DNA from: Sinobacterium caligoides
Lineage (GTDB): Bacteria > Pseudomonadota > Gammaproteobacteria > Pseudomonadales > Sinobacteriaceae
Assembly (NCBI RefSeq): GCF_003752585.1
Contig: NZ_RKHR01000003.1
Location: forward strand, 1,054,001 to 1,118,000
DNA length: 64,000 nt
Reading direction: 5' to 3'
Part shown: piece by piece, positions 1-8,368 of the stretch
Layout: the number at the start of each line of letters is the position of its first letter
How positions within the stretch are numbered: the stretch's first letter is position 1
Notes under the pieces: generated by a model
Seen by the model: only the letters and a program-made list of their open reading frames with translations
Database searches by the model: none
Told to the model about the DNA's origin: nothing
Program-made: the position numbers and the translations under genes

Positions 1-896
1 TTACCCTTTGTGTTAACGGTCTTGTTACCGACAATGGGGTAGTTCTCGTTATACATCTCGTTGGCCTTCTTGCTCAGCGACCACTCCAGCAAACGCTCAC
101 TTGCGGCCTTGTGCTTGCTACTGCTGGTGATGCCCACGGCCTCTAAGTCCCAACCGGCGTTATCAAGAACAATGACATCCAGCGGTGCCCCCTGTGTCTT
201 CAAGATAGCGCCGCGAACAGCCAACGAAATTCCTACGACAACCTCACCGGTTGCTGCCTGTGCACAGGGCTTTGATCCCGAATGCTGATATTGCAAGACG
301 TTCTTGTCCAGCGCATCCATGTAGGCCCAGCCTTTATCTTCACCCATGCTCTGCAACCAAGCCGATACCTGCATATAGCCGGTACCAGAAGAGGCAGGGT
401 TAGGCATTGAAATTAAGCCCTTGTAGACCGGCTTAGTCAGGTCCTGCCAGCTGTGCGGCTCTGGAATGTTATTCTTCTTCGCCAGCGCCTTGTTGAAGCA
501 GACAGCAGCAAACATACCATCATTACCGTACCAGGCAGGGTTCTTACTCTGGTCTTTGTAGGCATCGGTGATTTCATCGGCATTCGCCGGTGTGCTGGTC
601 GCCATCAAACCACGATCTTTCAGCAGCTGTAGCGATGAGGCCGCTAGCCCCCAGACGACATCAGCAGGGCTATTCTTGCCCTCAGCCAGCAAACGTGAGG
701 TGATAACACCGGTGGAGTCACGCACCCAGTGAATATCGATATCAGGATTGTCTTGCTCAAAAGCAGACTTATATTTACTCAGTAGGTCGGTTTCAAAAGC
801 GGTGTAAACAGTTAGATCAGTTTTCGCTTGCGCTAGGCTTGGTAGCGACGTTGCCGCCATGAGTGCCGTCAACGCTAATAATTTAAAAGATTTCAT
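1..896 (-). CDS. phnS: 2-aminoethylphosphonate ABC transporter, periplasmic binding protein (partial, C-terminus outside window)
   Basis: Periplasmic substrate-binding protein of an ABC importer, probably for 2-aminoethylphosphonate. It begins at ATG 894-896 with a typical signal peptide (residues 1-23, ending LAQA before KTDLTVYTAF). About 298 codons are read before the left edge cuts it in the motif NYPIVGNKTVNTKG; the family is usually near 340 residues, so roughly 40 are missing. The body matches the type II binding-protein fold (SRLLAEGKNSPADVVWG, NPASSGTGYMQVSAW). The AEP assignment rests on position: it follows phnR on the same strand and has its own PhnR-like operator at 910-923, and phnW-pbfA-phnX lies divergently. 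The ATPase and permease genes would be expected beyond the left edge. An iron-binding homologue is the main alternative, made unlikely by context. Confidence 0.85.
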   Translation of the reverse strand, partial: MKSFKLLALTALMAATSLPSLAQAKTDLTVYTAFETDLLSKYKSAFEQDNPDIDIHWVRDSTGVITSRLLAEGKNSPADVVWGLAASSLQLLKDRGLMATSTPANADEITDAYKDQSKNPAWYGNDGMFAAVCFNKALAKKNNIPEPHSWQDLTKPVYKGLISMPNPASSGTGYMQVSAWLQSMGEDKGWAYMDALDKNVLQYQHSGSKPCAQAATGEVVVGISLAVRGAILKTQGAPLDVIVLDNAGWDLEAVGITSSSKHKAASERLLEWSLSKKANEMYNENYPIVGNKTVNTKG

Positions 897-909
897 ACAG
901 TCTCACTTT

Positions 910-923
910 TTGGTCTATACCAG
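910..923. promoter_or_regulatory. PhnR-type operator before phnS
   Basis: TTGGTCTATACCAG. Read on the minus strand it differs at one of 14 positions from the site before phnW. It contains the GT-N-TA-N-AC core typical of HutC/UTRA-subfamily GntR regulators. It ends 13 bp upstream of the phnS start, where it could cover the promoter or leader. Confidence 0.7.
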
Positions 924-1009
924 TTGAAGTGTGACCTATTATCCAGAGCCAGATGACAAGCAGATGACAGTAATATGAAGATTATGACTCGCCGACTAAT
1001 GCCTCGAAA

Positions 1010-1720
1010 TTACACCCCGCCCGAAAAGCAAACGGTGATCGCATCGTGACACCACCACTCAAGTTCATAGTCGATCACCTGGCCATCTAGGCCTTTATTG
1101 AGCCGCTTAATAAGTAGCGCCGACGCACCCTCCACGGTCAATAGCGCTTCGGCGATCTGCTGATTCAACGCCGTTGGGTAGAGCTGGATATCTATTTTTC
1201 CATAGGTTTTATTGAACTGCTGTTGATAGATTTCCGTCATCGAGCCATCGGTATTACAATCGAGTAAGCCGGGCACTTGATCGGCCCTGACATAACTTTC
1301 CGCACAGCACACCGCTCGATCATCAATGTAGCGCAAACGCCTTAAATAGAACACCAAGGTGTTTTCATCAACATCGAGCATAGCCGCGATAGTGGCCGTT
1401 GCGGGGACAATCCTCTTCTCTAACGTTTGCGTTTTAGGTCGACCACCGGCGGCACTCACCATCTGATGAAAGTTCGGCTCTATCGCCGGCTGATAACGTA
1501 CCCGAGGTGGTGCGACAAACCAGCCGCGTCGATTAGCCCGGTAGATCAACCCCTGATCCGCGACACGCTGCAAACCATCACGCAGGGTTGCCCGGCTAAC
1601 GTGGTAGCTCTCAGCCAGGAAGCGCTCACTGGGTAGTTTATCGCCCGGCTTTAACTCACCGCTTCGCAGCTGCTGTGTTAGGTCTAAAAAAATCCGCTGT
1701 CCCTGTCCAACTACAGACAT
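1010..1720 (-). CDS. phnR: GntR/UTRA transcriptional regulator of phosphonate use (PhnR)
   Basis: DNA-binding regulator of the HutC subfamily of GntR proteins. Residues about 6-75 form the winged helix-turn-helix (LRSGELKPGDKLPSERFLAE, then YHVSRATLRDGLQRV). The remainder is a UTRA effector-binding domain (VFYLRRLRYIDDRAVCCAES, and the ending DYELEWWCHDAITV). The chosen start is ATG 1718-1720; a GTG four codons upstream is possible. Length (236 aa) fits the phosphonate-associated regulator family. It lies between phnS (same strand, 113 bp downstream) and phnW (divergent), and an inverted repeat related to the other two operators precedes it, which implies autoregulation. The likely ligand is AEP or a catabolite, by inference. 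Confidence 0.85.
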   Translation of the reverse strand: MSVVGQGQRIFLDLTQQLRSGELKPGDKLPSERFLAESYHVSRATLRDGLQRVADQGLIYRANRRGWFVAPPRVRYQPAIEPNFHQMVSAAGGRPKTQTLEKRIVPATATIAAMLDVDENTLVFYLRRLRYIDDRAVCCAESYVRADQVPGLLDCNTDGSMTEIYQQQFNKTYGKIDIQLYPTALNQQIAEALLTVEGASALLIKRLNKGLDGQVIDYELEWWCHDAITVCFSGGV

Positions 1721-1742
1721 CGCTGTTCTCACTGATTGCTTA

Positions 1743-1756
1743 CTGGTTCAGTCCAG
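1743..1756. promoter_or_regulatory. PhnR-type operator before phnR
   Basis: CTGGTTCAGTCCAG matches the phnW-side site CTGGTATAGACCAG at 11 of 14 positions and keeps the CTGG...CCAG arms. It lies 23 bp upstream of the phnR start. It is the weakest of the three copies because the GT-N-TA-N-AC core is broken. Confidence 0.5.
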
Positions 1757-1864
1757 ATTATATCGTCCTTGATTAAGCTGCAAGCAAAGCGTAATTAGGC
1801 GATCAAATTCTCAAGCAGTCACATATTTGACATATTCAGCGGTTATTCTTGTCGGTATTCCAAT

Positions 1865-1878
1865 CTGGTATAGACCAG
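1865..1878. promoter_or_regulatory. PhnR-type operator before phnW-pbfA-phnX
   Basis: CTGGTATAGACCAG has perfect CTGGT/ACCAG arms and a GTATAGAC core matching the HutC-type consensus. It lies 27 bp upstream of the phnW ATG. It overlaps a possible -10 element (TATAGA), as expected for repression. Its position also argues against a TTG start for phnW at 1849. Confidence 0.7.
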
Positions 1879-1905
1879 AATGACTCTAGACTGAGGTTTA
1901 CGCTG

Positions 1906-3018
1906 ATGAATAACCCCTATTTGCTCCTGACACCCGGCCCCCTGACCACCTCGAAAGCCGTGCGCGAATCGATGATGAAAGATTGGTGCACCTGGGACGA
2001 TGACTATAACCACGACATCGTGCAACAGATTCGTCGCCAGCTGGTCAGGCTTGCCACCCCGCAGGCAGGTTATACCTCAGTACTCATGCAGGGCTCTGGC
2101 ACCGCCTCGGTCGAAGCGGTTATCGGCTCGGCACTCAGCGATGAGCACTGCCTATTGATACTCGCCAACGGTACCTACGGCCAACGCATTGCCCAGATTG
2201 CCAACATCCTGCACATCCAACACCGACTCGTCGATGTCGGTGAGTGCAACGCCATTAGCCCCGAACACCTCACCAACGCTTTGAACGACTACCCTGAGAG
2301 CACCCACGTTGCCTTCGTCCACTGCGAAACCACCACCGGTATACTCAATCCATTAGAAGAGCTAGCCGCCATCAGCAAGCAGGCGGGCAAGACATTAATC
2401 GTCGACGCGATGAGCTCCTTCGGCGGTATTCCCCTCGACGTCGCCGCCCTCGATATCGACTTTTTAATCAGCTCGGCGAATAAGTGTATCCAGGGTGTAC
2501 CCGGCTTTGGCTTTATCATCGCCAAGCAAAGCCAAATTGAAGCCTGTAAAGGCCGCGCCCGCTCACTGAGCCTCGACCTCTACGACCAATGGCAAGCAAT
2601 GGAGTACGGTGGTGGCAAGTGGCGCTTCACCTCGCCTACTCACACCGTTAGAGCCTTTGCCACTGCGTTAGAAGAGCTTGCTAGCGAGGGCGGTGTCGCG
2701 CAGCGCCATCAGCGCTACCAACAAAATCAGCAGCGACTGGTTGCAGGCATGGCCGAGCTTGGCTTTCAAGCGCTAATCAATCGCGAGCAACAGTCGCCAA
2801 TTATTACCGCCTTCCTATCGCCGACACATGCCGATTATGATTTTAAACTGTTCTATCAGGCACTAAAGAAACAGGGGTTCGTGATCTATCCCGGCAAGGT
2901 CTCCGACACCGACTGCTTCCGTATCGGCAACATTGGCGAGGTCTATGCTGACGATATCGAGCAGCTATTGGCAGCAATGAAGAGCGCCCTGTACTGGGAG
3001 GAAAACCATGTCGCTTAA
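1906..3018 (+). CDS. phnW: 2-aminoethylphosphonate-pyruvate transaminase PhnW
   Basis: PLP enzyme that transfers the amino group of AEP to pyruvate, giving phosphonoacetaldehyde and alanine. It starts [19 protein letters not shown], typical of PhnW, and the Schiff-base lysine is K193 in [18 protein letters not shown] 1906 was chosen because GAGG lies 9 bp before it and the PhnR operator sits upstream; the in-frame TTG at 1849 would put the operator inside the gene. Length, 370 aa, is normal. It is the first gene of the phnW-pbfA-phnX operon and overlaps pbfA by 11 bp, so translation is probably coupled. The product feeds PhnX. Confidence 0.95.
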   Translation: MNNPYLLLTPGPLTTSKAVRESMMKDWCTWDDDYNHDIVQQIRRQLVRLATPQAGYTSVLMQGSGTASVEAVIGSALSDEHCLLILANGTYGQRIAQIANILHIQHRLVDVGECNAISPEHLTNALNDYPESTHVAFVHCETTTGILNPLEELAAISKQAGKTLIVDAMSSFGGIPLDVAALDIDFLISSANKCIQGVPGFGFIIAKQSQIEACKGRARSLSLDLYDQWQAMEYGGGKWRFTSPTHTVRAFATALEELASEGGVAQRHQRYQQNQQRLVAGMAELGFQALINREQQSPIITAFLSPTHADYDFKLFYQALKKQGFVIYPGKVSDTDCFRIGNIGEVYADDIEQLLAAMKSALYWEENHVA

Positions 3019-4426
3019 TCCAGGCTCTGCCCGCCCGCCTGCCGGATCAACGAATAGCAAACCCCTTGTCGCCGAGGGTGATATCAACAACACCGCCGCC
3101 CGCCAGCAATGGCGGGAGCAGATCAACGATGCCGGTAGCCAACAGCTGCTCGACGACGATGCCGGAGTCTTCCTGCATCAATCGATGTCCAGCCCCTGCA
3201 TGAATAGCTTGAGCGGCGCGGACGGTATCTACCTCACCGACGGCGCCGGCAATCGCACCATGGATTTCCACGGCAACAACGTCCATCAGCTCGGTCACGG
3301 CCACCCCAACGTGATAAAGGCGATAGAACAACAGATGCAGGCCCTGCCCTTTAGCCCGCGTCGTTTTACCAATCAGACGGCCGTCGATTGCGCCAAGAAG
3401 ATCATCGATATCTGCCCCGATGAGTTAACGCGGCTACTGTTCGCCCCCGGTGGTACCTCGGCCGTCGGCATGGCGCTAAAGTTAGCACGACTGGTCACCG
3501 GCAACGCCAAAGTCATATCACTGTGGGATGGCTTTCACGGCGCCAGCCTCGATGCCATCGCCGTCGGCGGTGAAGCGGGCTTTCGCCAGGGCCTCGGCCC
3601 CTTGATGGCCGGTGTCGAGCGCATCCCTCCCTCCTGCCGTTATCGTGGCCCCTTCGTACGTGAAGACGGTGACGACCTACACTACGCCGACTACCTCGAA
3701 TACGTCATCGAGAAGGAAGGCGGCGTCGGTGCCTTTATCGCCGAAACCGTGCGCAATACCGATGTCCAGGTACCCAGCAAAGCCTACTGGCAGCGTATCC
3801 GCGAAATCTGTGACAAGCACGGCGTGATGCTAATCATTGACGAGATCCCCAACGGCATGGGTCGCTCCGGCCACTGGTTTACCTTCGAGGAATTCGGTAT
3901 CTGCCCCGATATTCTCTGCATCGGTAAAGGCCTCGGTGGCGGCATCATGCCACTCGCGGCAATGATTACCCGTGAGCAGTACAACATTGCCGGCAACGTC
4001 TCGCTCGGTCACTACACCCATGAAAAATCACCGGTGAGCTGTGCCGCTGCGTTGGCGACCATTGAGACCATCGAGCAGCAACAACTGCTCAGCAAGGTCA
4101 AAGACGACGAGCAGTGGATGCGCCAGCGACTTGCCGAGATGCAGGAACGCTACCCCATCATCGGTGATGTCCGCGGCATCGGCCTACTCTGGGGCATCGA
4201 ATTAGTGCTCGACCGTGACAGCAAAGAAAAGGCCAGTGCCGAGGCCGAGCGCGTGATGTATCAGTGCATGAAAAACGGCGTCAGCTTTAAAGTCTCCGCG
4301 GGCAATGTTCTGCAGCTCTCACCGCCGCTGATCATCGAACGCACACAACTGGCAGAGGCCATCGACATCGTCGAACAGGCGATTGCCTCCGTCTGCCCTC
4401 CTCAACAGCAAACTCTCACTCTCTAA
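3008..4426 (+). CDS. pbfA: (R)-1-hydroxy-2-aminoethylphosphonate ammonia-lyase PbfA
   Basis: Class III aminotransferase-fold PLP protein, 472 aa. It shows the PLP-binding region ([17 protein letters not shown], residues about 145-165), the [11 protein letters not shown] motif and the Schiff-base lysine K307 in [13 protein letters not shown] class III PLP enzyme between phnW and phnX is the signature of PbfA, which removes ammonia from (R)-1-hydroxy-2-aminoethylphosphonate to give phosphonoacetaldehyde. This lets the PhnX route also use the hydroxylated phosphonate, which PhnW handles poorly. The start overlaps the end of phnW by 11 bp, with a strong GGGAGGA site at 2997-3003. The specific function is inferred from context plus fold; an ordinary class III transaminase is the alternative. 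Confidence 0.85.
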   Translation: MSLNPGSARPPAGSTNSKPLVAEGDINNTAARQQWREQINDAGSQQLLDDDAGVFLHQSMSSPCMNSLSGADGIYLTDGAGNRTMDFHGNNVHQLGHGHPNVIKAIEQQMQALPFSPRRFTNQTAVDCAKKIIDICPDELTRLLFAPGGTSAVGMALKLARLVTGNAKVISLWDGFHGASLDAIAVGGEAGFRQGLGPLMAGVERIPPSCRYRGPFVREDGDDLHYADYLEYVIEKEGGVGAFIAETVRNTDVQVPSKAYWQRIREICDKHGVMLIIDEIPNGMGRSGHWFTFEEFGICPDILCIGKGLGGGIMPLAAMITREQYNIAGNVSLGHYTHEKSPVSCAAALATIETIEQQQLLSKVKDDEQWMRQRLAEMQERYPIIGDVRGIGLLWGIELVLDRDSKEKASAEAERVMYQCMKNGVSFKVSAGNVLQLSPPLIIERTQLAEAIDIVEQAIASVCPPQQQTLTL

Positions 4427-4440
4427 CTAACGGAAACACC

Positions 4441-5256
4441 ATGAAGACAAATAAGATTGAATTACTCGTGCTCGACTGGGCCGGTACCGTCCTCGACTTT
4501 GGTTCGTTCGCCCCCACCACTATTTTTGTCGAAGCGTTTAAGACCGAATACGACTTCGACATCAGCTTAGCCGAGGCTCGCGTGCCGATGGGGCTGAGCA
4601 AGATCGACCACATTCGCAGCGTCGGTCAACTTCCCGAAGTAAAGCAACGCTGGATTGAGCGATTTGGCCAAGCGATGAACGAGGAGCAAGCACAGGCTAT
4701 CTACCAAACCTTTATGCCACTACAGATCGCCAAGGTCGCCGACCACGCCGAACTGATTCCCGGCACCCTGGAAACCATCAAGTGGGCGAGAGACAACGGC
4801 ATAAAAATCGGCAGCTGCTCTGGCTACCCTCAGGTTGTCATGGACAAACTGATTCCCGTGGCCGCTGCTAATGGCTATCAGCCCGACTGCATCGTCGCCA
4901 GCGACAACTTAGCGGCCGGTGCCAGGCCGGGGCCGTTTATGGCACTGGAAAACGTAATCAAGCTCGGCGTTAGCAACGTCAGCCACTGCGTTAAAATTGA
5001 CGACTCAGCACCGGGTATTAGCGAGGGACTTAACGCCGGCATGTGGACCGTCGGCCTGACGCTATCGGGCAATGAAGCCGGTCTCACCCGCCAACAGTTT
5101 GAACAGGCCAGCAGCGAAGAACTTGCTGCCGCCCGAGAGCTGGCAAAAGGCAAGCTAGAACAGGCAGGCAGCCACTACCTGATCGATACCATTGCTGACT
5201 TACCTAGCGTGTTAGAAGATATCGATAGACGCTTGAGCAACGGCGAAAAGCCTTAA
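4441..5256 (+). CDS. phnX: phosphonoacetaldehyde hydrolase PhnX
   Basis: HAD-superfamily enzyme cleaving the C-P bond of phosphonoacetaldehyde to acetaldehyde and phosphate. The nucleophile is D12 in LVLDWAGTVLDFGSF; the family's Schiff-base lysine is K54 in MGLSKIDHIRSV. The later HAD motif appears as VKIDDSAPGISEGLNAGMW. Length 271 aa is normal. It is the third gene of the operon, 14 bp after pbfA, and completes the pathway from AEP or its hydroxy form to inorganic phosphate. It ends 15 bp before the convergent flavin monooxygenase gene; I see no clear terminator hairpin between them. Confidence 0.95.
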   Translation: MKTNKIELLVLDWAGTVLDFGSFAPTTIFVEAFKTEYDFDISLAEARVPMGLSKIDHIRSVGQLPEVKQRWIERFGQAMNEEQAQAIYQTFMPLQIAKVADHAELIPGTLETIKWARDNGIKIGSCSGYPQVVMDKLIPVAAANGYQPDCIVASDNLAAGARPGPFMALENVIKLGVSNVSHCVKIDDSAPGISEGLNAGMWTVGLTLSGNEAGLTRQQFEQASSEELAAARELAKGKLEQAGSHYLIDTIADLPSVLEDIDRRLSNGEKP

Positions 5257-5271
5257 CAAACCACTCAACGC

Positions 5272-6474
5272 TTAAGCAACCGACTCATATAGCCAGTTGA
5301 TAATCTGCTCCTCGCTGAAACTGGCTATATCGGGGACGTCTTGCACAAAAGCCTGTCCCAGCTTTCTACTGAGCAAGTAGGATTGCTGGGCAGTGTCGGC
5401 CTGCTGCGACGACCACTCATCCAGTGCCGCCTCAATATCATCCGTCTGAGCAAGCATCTCCGCTAACGATAAGGCATTATCCACTCCTTTCATCACGCCA
5501 CTGCCGGCATGCGGACGCGCCAGCGTCGCCGCATCCCCGATCAAACACACACGCTGCTGCCGATAATCAGGAAGGCAGACATCGTAGATCGGCTGCATGA
5601 AAGTATGCTCACTACTGTTAATAATACGCGCATAATAATCCGGTAGCTCTGCCGTCACCCTCTGTTTTAGCGCTTCCTCGGCCGCATTAGACATTAGCCC
5701 CGGAGGCAACGAGGCGACCTGATCATGGTCCGATTGATCACTCAGATAGTGTGACCATTGCTCCTTATCCACAGGCATATAGACCACCCAATTCACCCAT
5801 CGCTCGCCAACACCGACACCCCCTTTAGGGCTAGGAACAAAGTAGAAGATACTCTGCCCCTCCCTGCGCCACACCAACGCTGTGCCCTTTTCCAGTGGCT
5901 CACTTGTCGTCAGATAACGCTCTTCGAGCACACCTCGCCAGGCAACATAGCCCGCGTAGTTTAACGGCTGCGAGGGAAACAATAGCTGACGAGCCATTGA
6001 GCGGTAGCCGTCGGCGAAGATCACCAAGTCAAACCGCTGCGAGCTATTGTCGCTAAAGACAACCTCAGAGTAATCGTCGTTATTACGAATTTCTATGCAA
6101 CATTGACTATCAAAGTAGCTATTTTCAGGCACTCGGCTGCGTAGAGCCCGCCATAAATCAGACCAGTTGAACTGTTTAAAGCGAGTCTCAGGCTGCATCA
6201 CATAGGGACTTCTACCGTACTCCGGCGAGGCTGAATCCTGCACATGGTACGACAACTGCTCCGTCTCAAAGCATGGGAAATCATCATCGATTAACTGTTT
6301 CTCCTTCAGCGAGTCGATCACTGTCGAGGGGATTGTGATGCCGACACCGCGGCTCTCGAGTCGCCCTGCTGATCGCTCAAAAACCTGCACATCATGCCCG
6401 GCTCGACCGAGAGCAACCGCGGCAGCACAGCCAGCGATCGAACCACCAATAATACCGATACTTAATTTTACCAT
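5272..6474 (-). CDS. FAD-dependent aromatic-type monooxygenase
   Basis: Group A flavoprotein hydroxylase, 400 aa. The N-terminal dinucleotide-binding motif is a variant (IIGGSIAGCAAAVALGRAGHDVQVFER), with Ser in place of the third Gly, a form also seen in 2,6-dihydroxypyridine hydroxylase-like enzymes. The YAGYVAWRGVLEE segment is also typical of that group. The second FAD motif is CLIGDAATLARPHAGSG (GD motif with following Pro). No signal peptide or membrane segment, so it is cytoplasmic and would use NAD(P)H and O2. Substrate unknown. It converges on phnX with a 15-bp gap and has its own upstream region, so a role in phosphonate use cannot be assumed. Confidence 0.75.
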   Translation of the reverse strand: MVKLSIGIIGGSIAGCAAAVALGRAGHDVQVFERSAGRLESRGVGITIPSTVIDSLKEKQLIDDDFPCFETEQLSYHVQDSASPEYGRSPYVMQPETRFKQFNWSDLWRALRSRVPENSYFDSQCCIEIRNNDDYSEVVFSDNSSQRFDLVIFADGYRSMARQLLFPSQPLNYAGYVAWRGVLEERYLTTSEPLEKGTALVWRREGQSIFYFVPSPKGGVGVGERWVNWVVYMPVDKEQWSHYLSDQSDHDQVASLPPGLMSNAAEEALKQRVTAELPDYYARIINSSEHTFMQPIYDVCLPDYRQQRVCLIGDAATLARPHAGSGVMKGVDNALSLAEMLAQTDDIEAALDEWSSQQADTAQQSYLLSRKLGQAFVQDVPDIASFSEEQIINWLYESVA

Positions 6475-6772
6475 GCAGAACCGCTACTCCATTGACCACC
6501 GTCTTAGCCGCCCTTCTGATATTCAATCCCAGCTACTCGAACTGAACCCCATGCTATAGGCGGCCAACGTTATTGTTTGATTATTGTGCGAGACACGATA
6601 GCGCATCAAAATAACAAAGAACAGCACACCTCCTCCTACTTATGTGTGTGCTCTCAGCGTCTCTACGGCTCCTCTCTAGAGCTGTCCCTCTCTAGAACTG
6701 CCCCTCTCTAGAACAGTAGAGCCCCACTCCCACTACAACCAAAGCTGTTTAAATCGAGTGCTCTGCTCACCA
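6475..6772. other. intergenic region with a short tandem repeat
   Basis: 298 bp between the flavin monooxygenase start and the CDF transporter stop. No coding signal on either strand. It contains a three-copy 16-bp tandem repeat (6671-6718). The left part must hold the monooxygenase promoter, but no convincing -35/-10 pair stands out. Confidence 0.6.
6671..6718. repeat. 16-bp tandem repeat, three copies
   Basis: Three adjacent units: CCTCTCTAGAGCTGTC, CCTCTCTAGAACTGCC, CCTCTCTAGAACAGTA. The first ten bases are identical apart from none; the tails drift. The palindromic core TCTAGA recurs every 16 bp. It lies 55 bp downstream of the CDF transporter stop (minus strand). Purpose unknown. Confidence 0.85.
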
Positions 6773-7666
6773 CTACAGCCATAGTTTGCTATTGGTGAAG
6801 CTAACGTTGATCCAGTACCTTTTATTCATTTCTTTCACCGCTATCGCAATGAGAACCCGCATCTCATCCATTTCACTCACACTCAACGGCCGATCAACAG
6901 CCAGCAGAAAATTCACCTCAATAGTGAGCTCCCTGCCCACCGATATCATGCGTAACTTATACTCTGCGTCGTAATCATTAGCGATCGACTGGGCGATATT
7001 ATCGATGGGCACCATGAACTCATCATCGACTTGGCAGAATATCATCTCTCTTGCCGCCTCAAAAAAACTGCGCAACGGGAACAGGATAAAGAAGCTCGAG
7101 GCGATCACCACCATTCCGGGGTCGGTATAGGGCACCAACCAGGCAAACTCACCGCCCGCAATCATGTAGGAAACCGTAAAGCCCAACAACACACCGAGAC
7201 TTAACAAAGAGTCGCCTAACCACTGATTCTTCTCTGCCTCTAATAAGCCCGAGGCAACGCAACGACTCTTACGCTGAATGTAGCCCGTGACGACGAAGCA
7301 GCCTATCGTGGCAATCAACGCATAGATGATGGCTGGCCCCGCAGAGATTTCACGTCCACCTGCCAAGATATCGGCAACGGCAATGGTGGCTGAGAATAAA
7401 CACATGCCGATTAAGGCTAACGATTTAAAGATAATCAGTAGCGGCTCAAAGTGAGCCTTGCCAAAGGGAAAGTTCAGGTCGTCCTTGTGGCACTCGATCT
7501 GCTTTTGTACCAACAGTGACAGGAAGCTTAGACCAACACAAATCAACGAATAGATACCATCGAAGATGATCATGCTCGACTCTGAAACAATGCCAAACAC
7601 TACACCCAACAAGGCGAAGAACAGGGTCGCCCATATAGAGATTAACAAGACCTTTCTTTCTAACAT
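6773..7666 (-). CDS. cation diffusion facilitator (CDF) family transporter
   Basis: Integral membrane metal exporter of the CDF family, 297 aa. It has about six hydrophobic helices, then a C-terminal cytoplasmic domain (from about IDNIAQSIAND onward). Start ATG 7664-7666 gives MLERKVLLISIWATLFF, with ACGGAA eight bases upstream; the longer reading to 7771 adds an unlikely polar extension. The usual tetrahedral metal site (DxxxD in helix 2, HxxxD in helix 5) appears altered: helix 2 reads FDGIYSL (D then S) and helix 5 NQWLGDSLLS (Q then D). Its metal may therefore differ from Zn/Fe, or the protein may belong to a divergent clade. Stands alone; DUF805 is upstream on the same strand. Confidence 0.8.
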   Translation of the reverse strand: MLERKVLLISIWATLFFALLGVVFGIVSESSMIIFDGIYSLICVGLSFLSLLVQKQIECHKDDLNFPFGKAHFEPLLIIFKSLALIGMCLFSATIAVADILAGGREISAGPAIIYALIATIGCFVVTGYIQRKSRCVASGLLEAEKNQWLGDSLLSLGVLLGFTVSYMIAGGEFAWLVPYTDPGMVVIASSFFILFPLRSFFEAAREMIFCQVDDEFMVPIDNIAQSIANDYDAEYKLRMISVGRELTIEVNFLLAVDRPLSVSEMDEMRVLIAIAVKEMNKRYWINVSFTNSKLWL

Positions 7667-7814
7667 AACGCGTTCCGTATAATCAAAGAGAGCCACCGAC
7701 AGGGGATATCCGGCAGTATTGCTAGTAGTAACGATGAAAGGGGGACTAAGCCAGCTAACCGAAGGCCGCAACCCGGGCCTCCAGCAGTTTTACAACGACA
7801 ATACTGCTAAAACA

Positions 7815-8156
7815 CTACTCAGGTGAAGGTGAGGGGCCGTAATCATTGTCTTCCGCGCTCTCTTGAATGAAGAAGACAGTCAAAATAATAAAACCTATTA
7901 ATGGAATAAGGGCGATCAGCTGCCACCAACCGGTCCGACCAGTATCATGCAACCGTCGCGCTGAGATACTGATATACGGCAAAAAAGTGACCAGCATATA
8001 TATACCCGATAGCAGTACCGTCCCCATCAGCCAATCAATAACACAAGCCACTAAGTAGAAAATATAGTAGAACAGGATAAACATCCAAAACTCTTGACGC
8101 CGAGCCCTGCCGGTAAAGTCTGCGTACTTATTAAATGCCGCTGTGAAATACTCCAC
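7815..8156 (-). CDS. DUF805 membrane protein
   Basis: Small inner-membrane protein of unknown function, 113 aa, with four hydrophobic stretches. The family's N-terminal signature is clear (FNKYADFTGRARRQEFWMF), as is the ISISARRLHDTGRTGWWQL segment. A GTG start at 8154-8156 is chosen: it gives VEYFTAAFNKY, matching the usual beginning, and AGGGGGAT lies just upstream. A longer reading to 8198 would put that ribosome site inside the gene. Polar acidic tail ends in DYGPSPSPE. No neighbour suggests a role. Confidence 0.85.
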   Translation of the reverse strand: MEYFTAAFNKYADFTGRARRQEFWMFILFYYIFYLVACVIDWLMGTVLLSGIYMLVTFLPYISISARRLHDTGRTGWWQLIALIPLIGFIILTVFFIQESAEDNDYGPSPSPE

Positions 8157-8368
8157 ATATCCCCCTAAGTTGATTGAAATGTAATGCGATAAAAACAAAC
8201 AAAAGCGCTTCTATCTATTGCCTGCTTGAGTCTTAACTAGACAGTAGTTCATTTGCACGCCAGTAGAAAGCTGCAAGCTACTGTTTATTTGTTGACATCA
8301 AGTTTATTTTAACCGACAGGGCAGATTTTCACATGAGAATAGTCAACGGCTTCCTAGGTAAGATACAC

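Noticed and set aside
61-288. Plus-strand frame inside the phnS region
   Set aside because: Opposite strand encodes a continuous binding protein with signal peptide and family motifs.
1849-1905. N-terminal extension of phnW from a TTG codon
   Set aside because: It would include the PhnR operator in the coding sequence, has no ribosome site, and PhnW proteins normally begin at the [12 protein letters not shown] segment.
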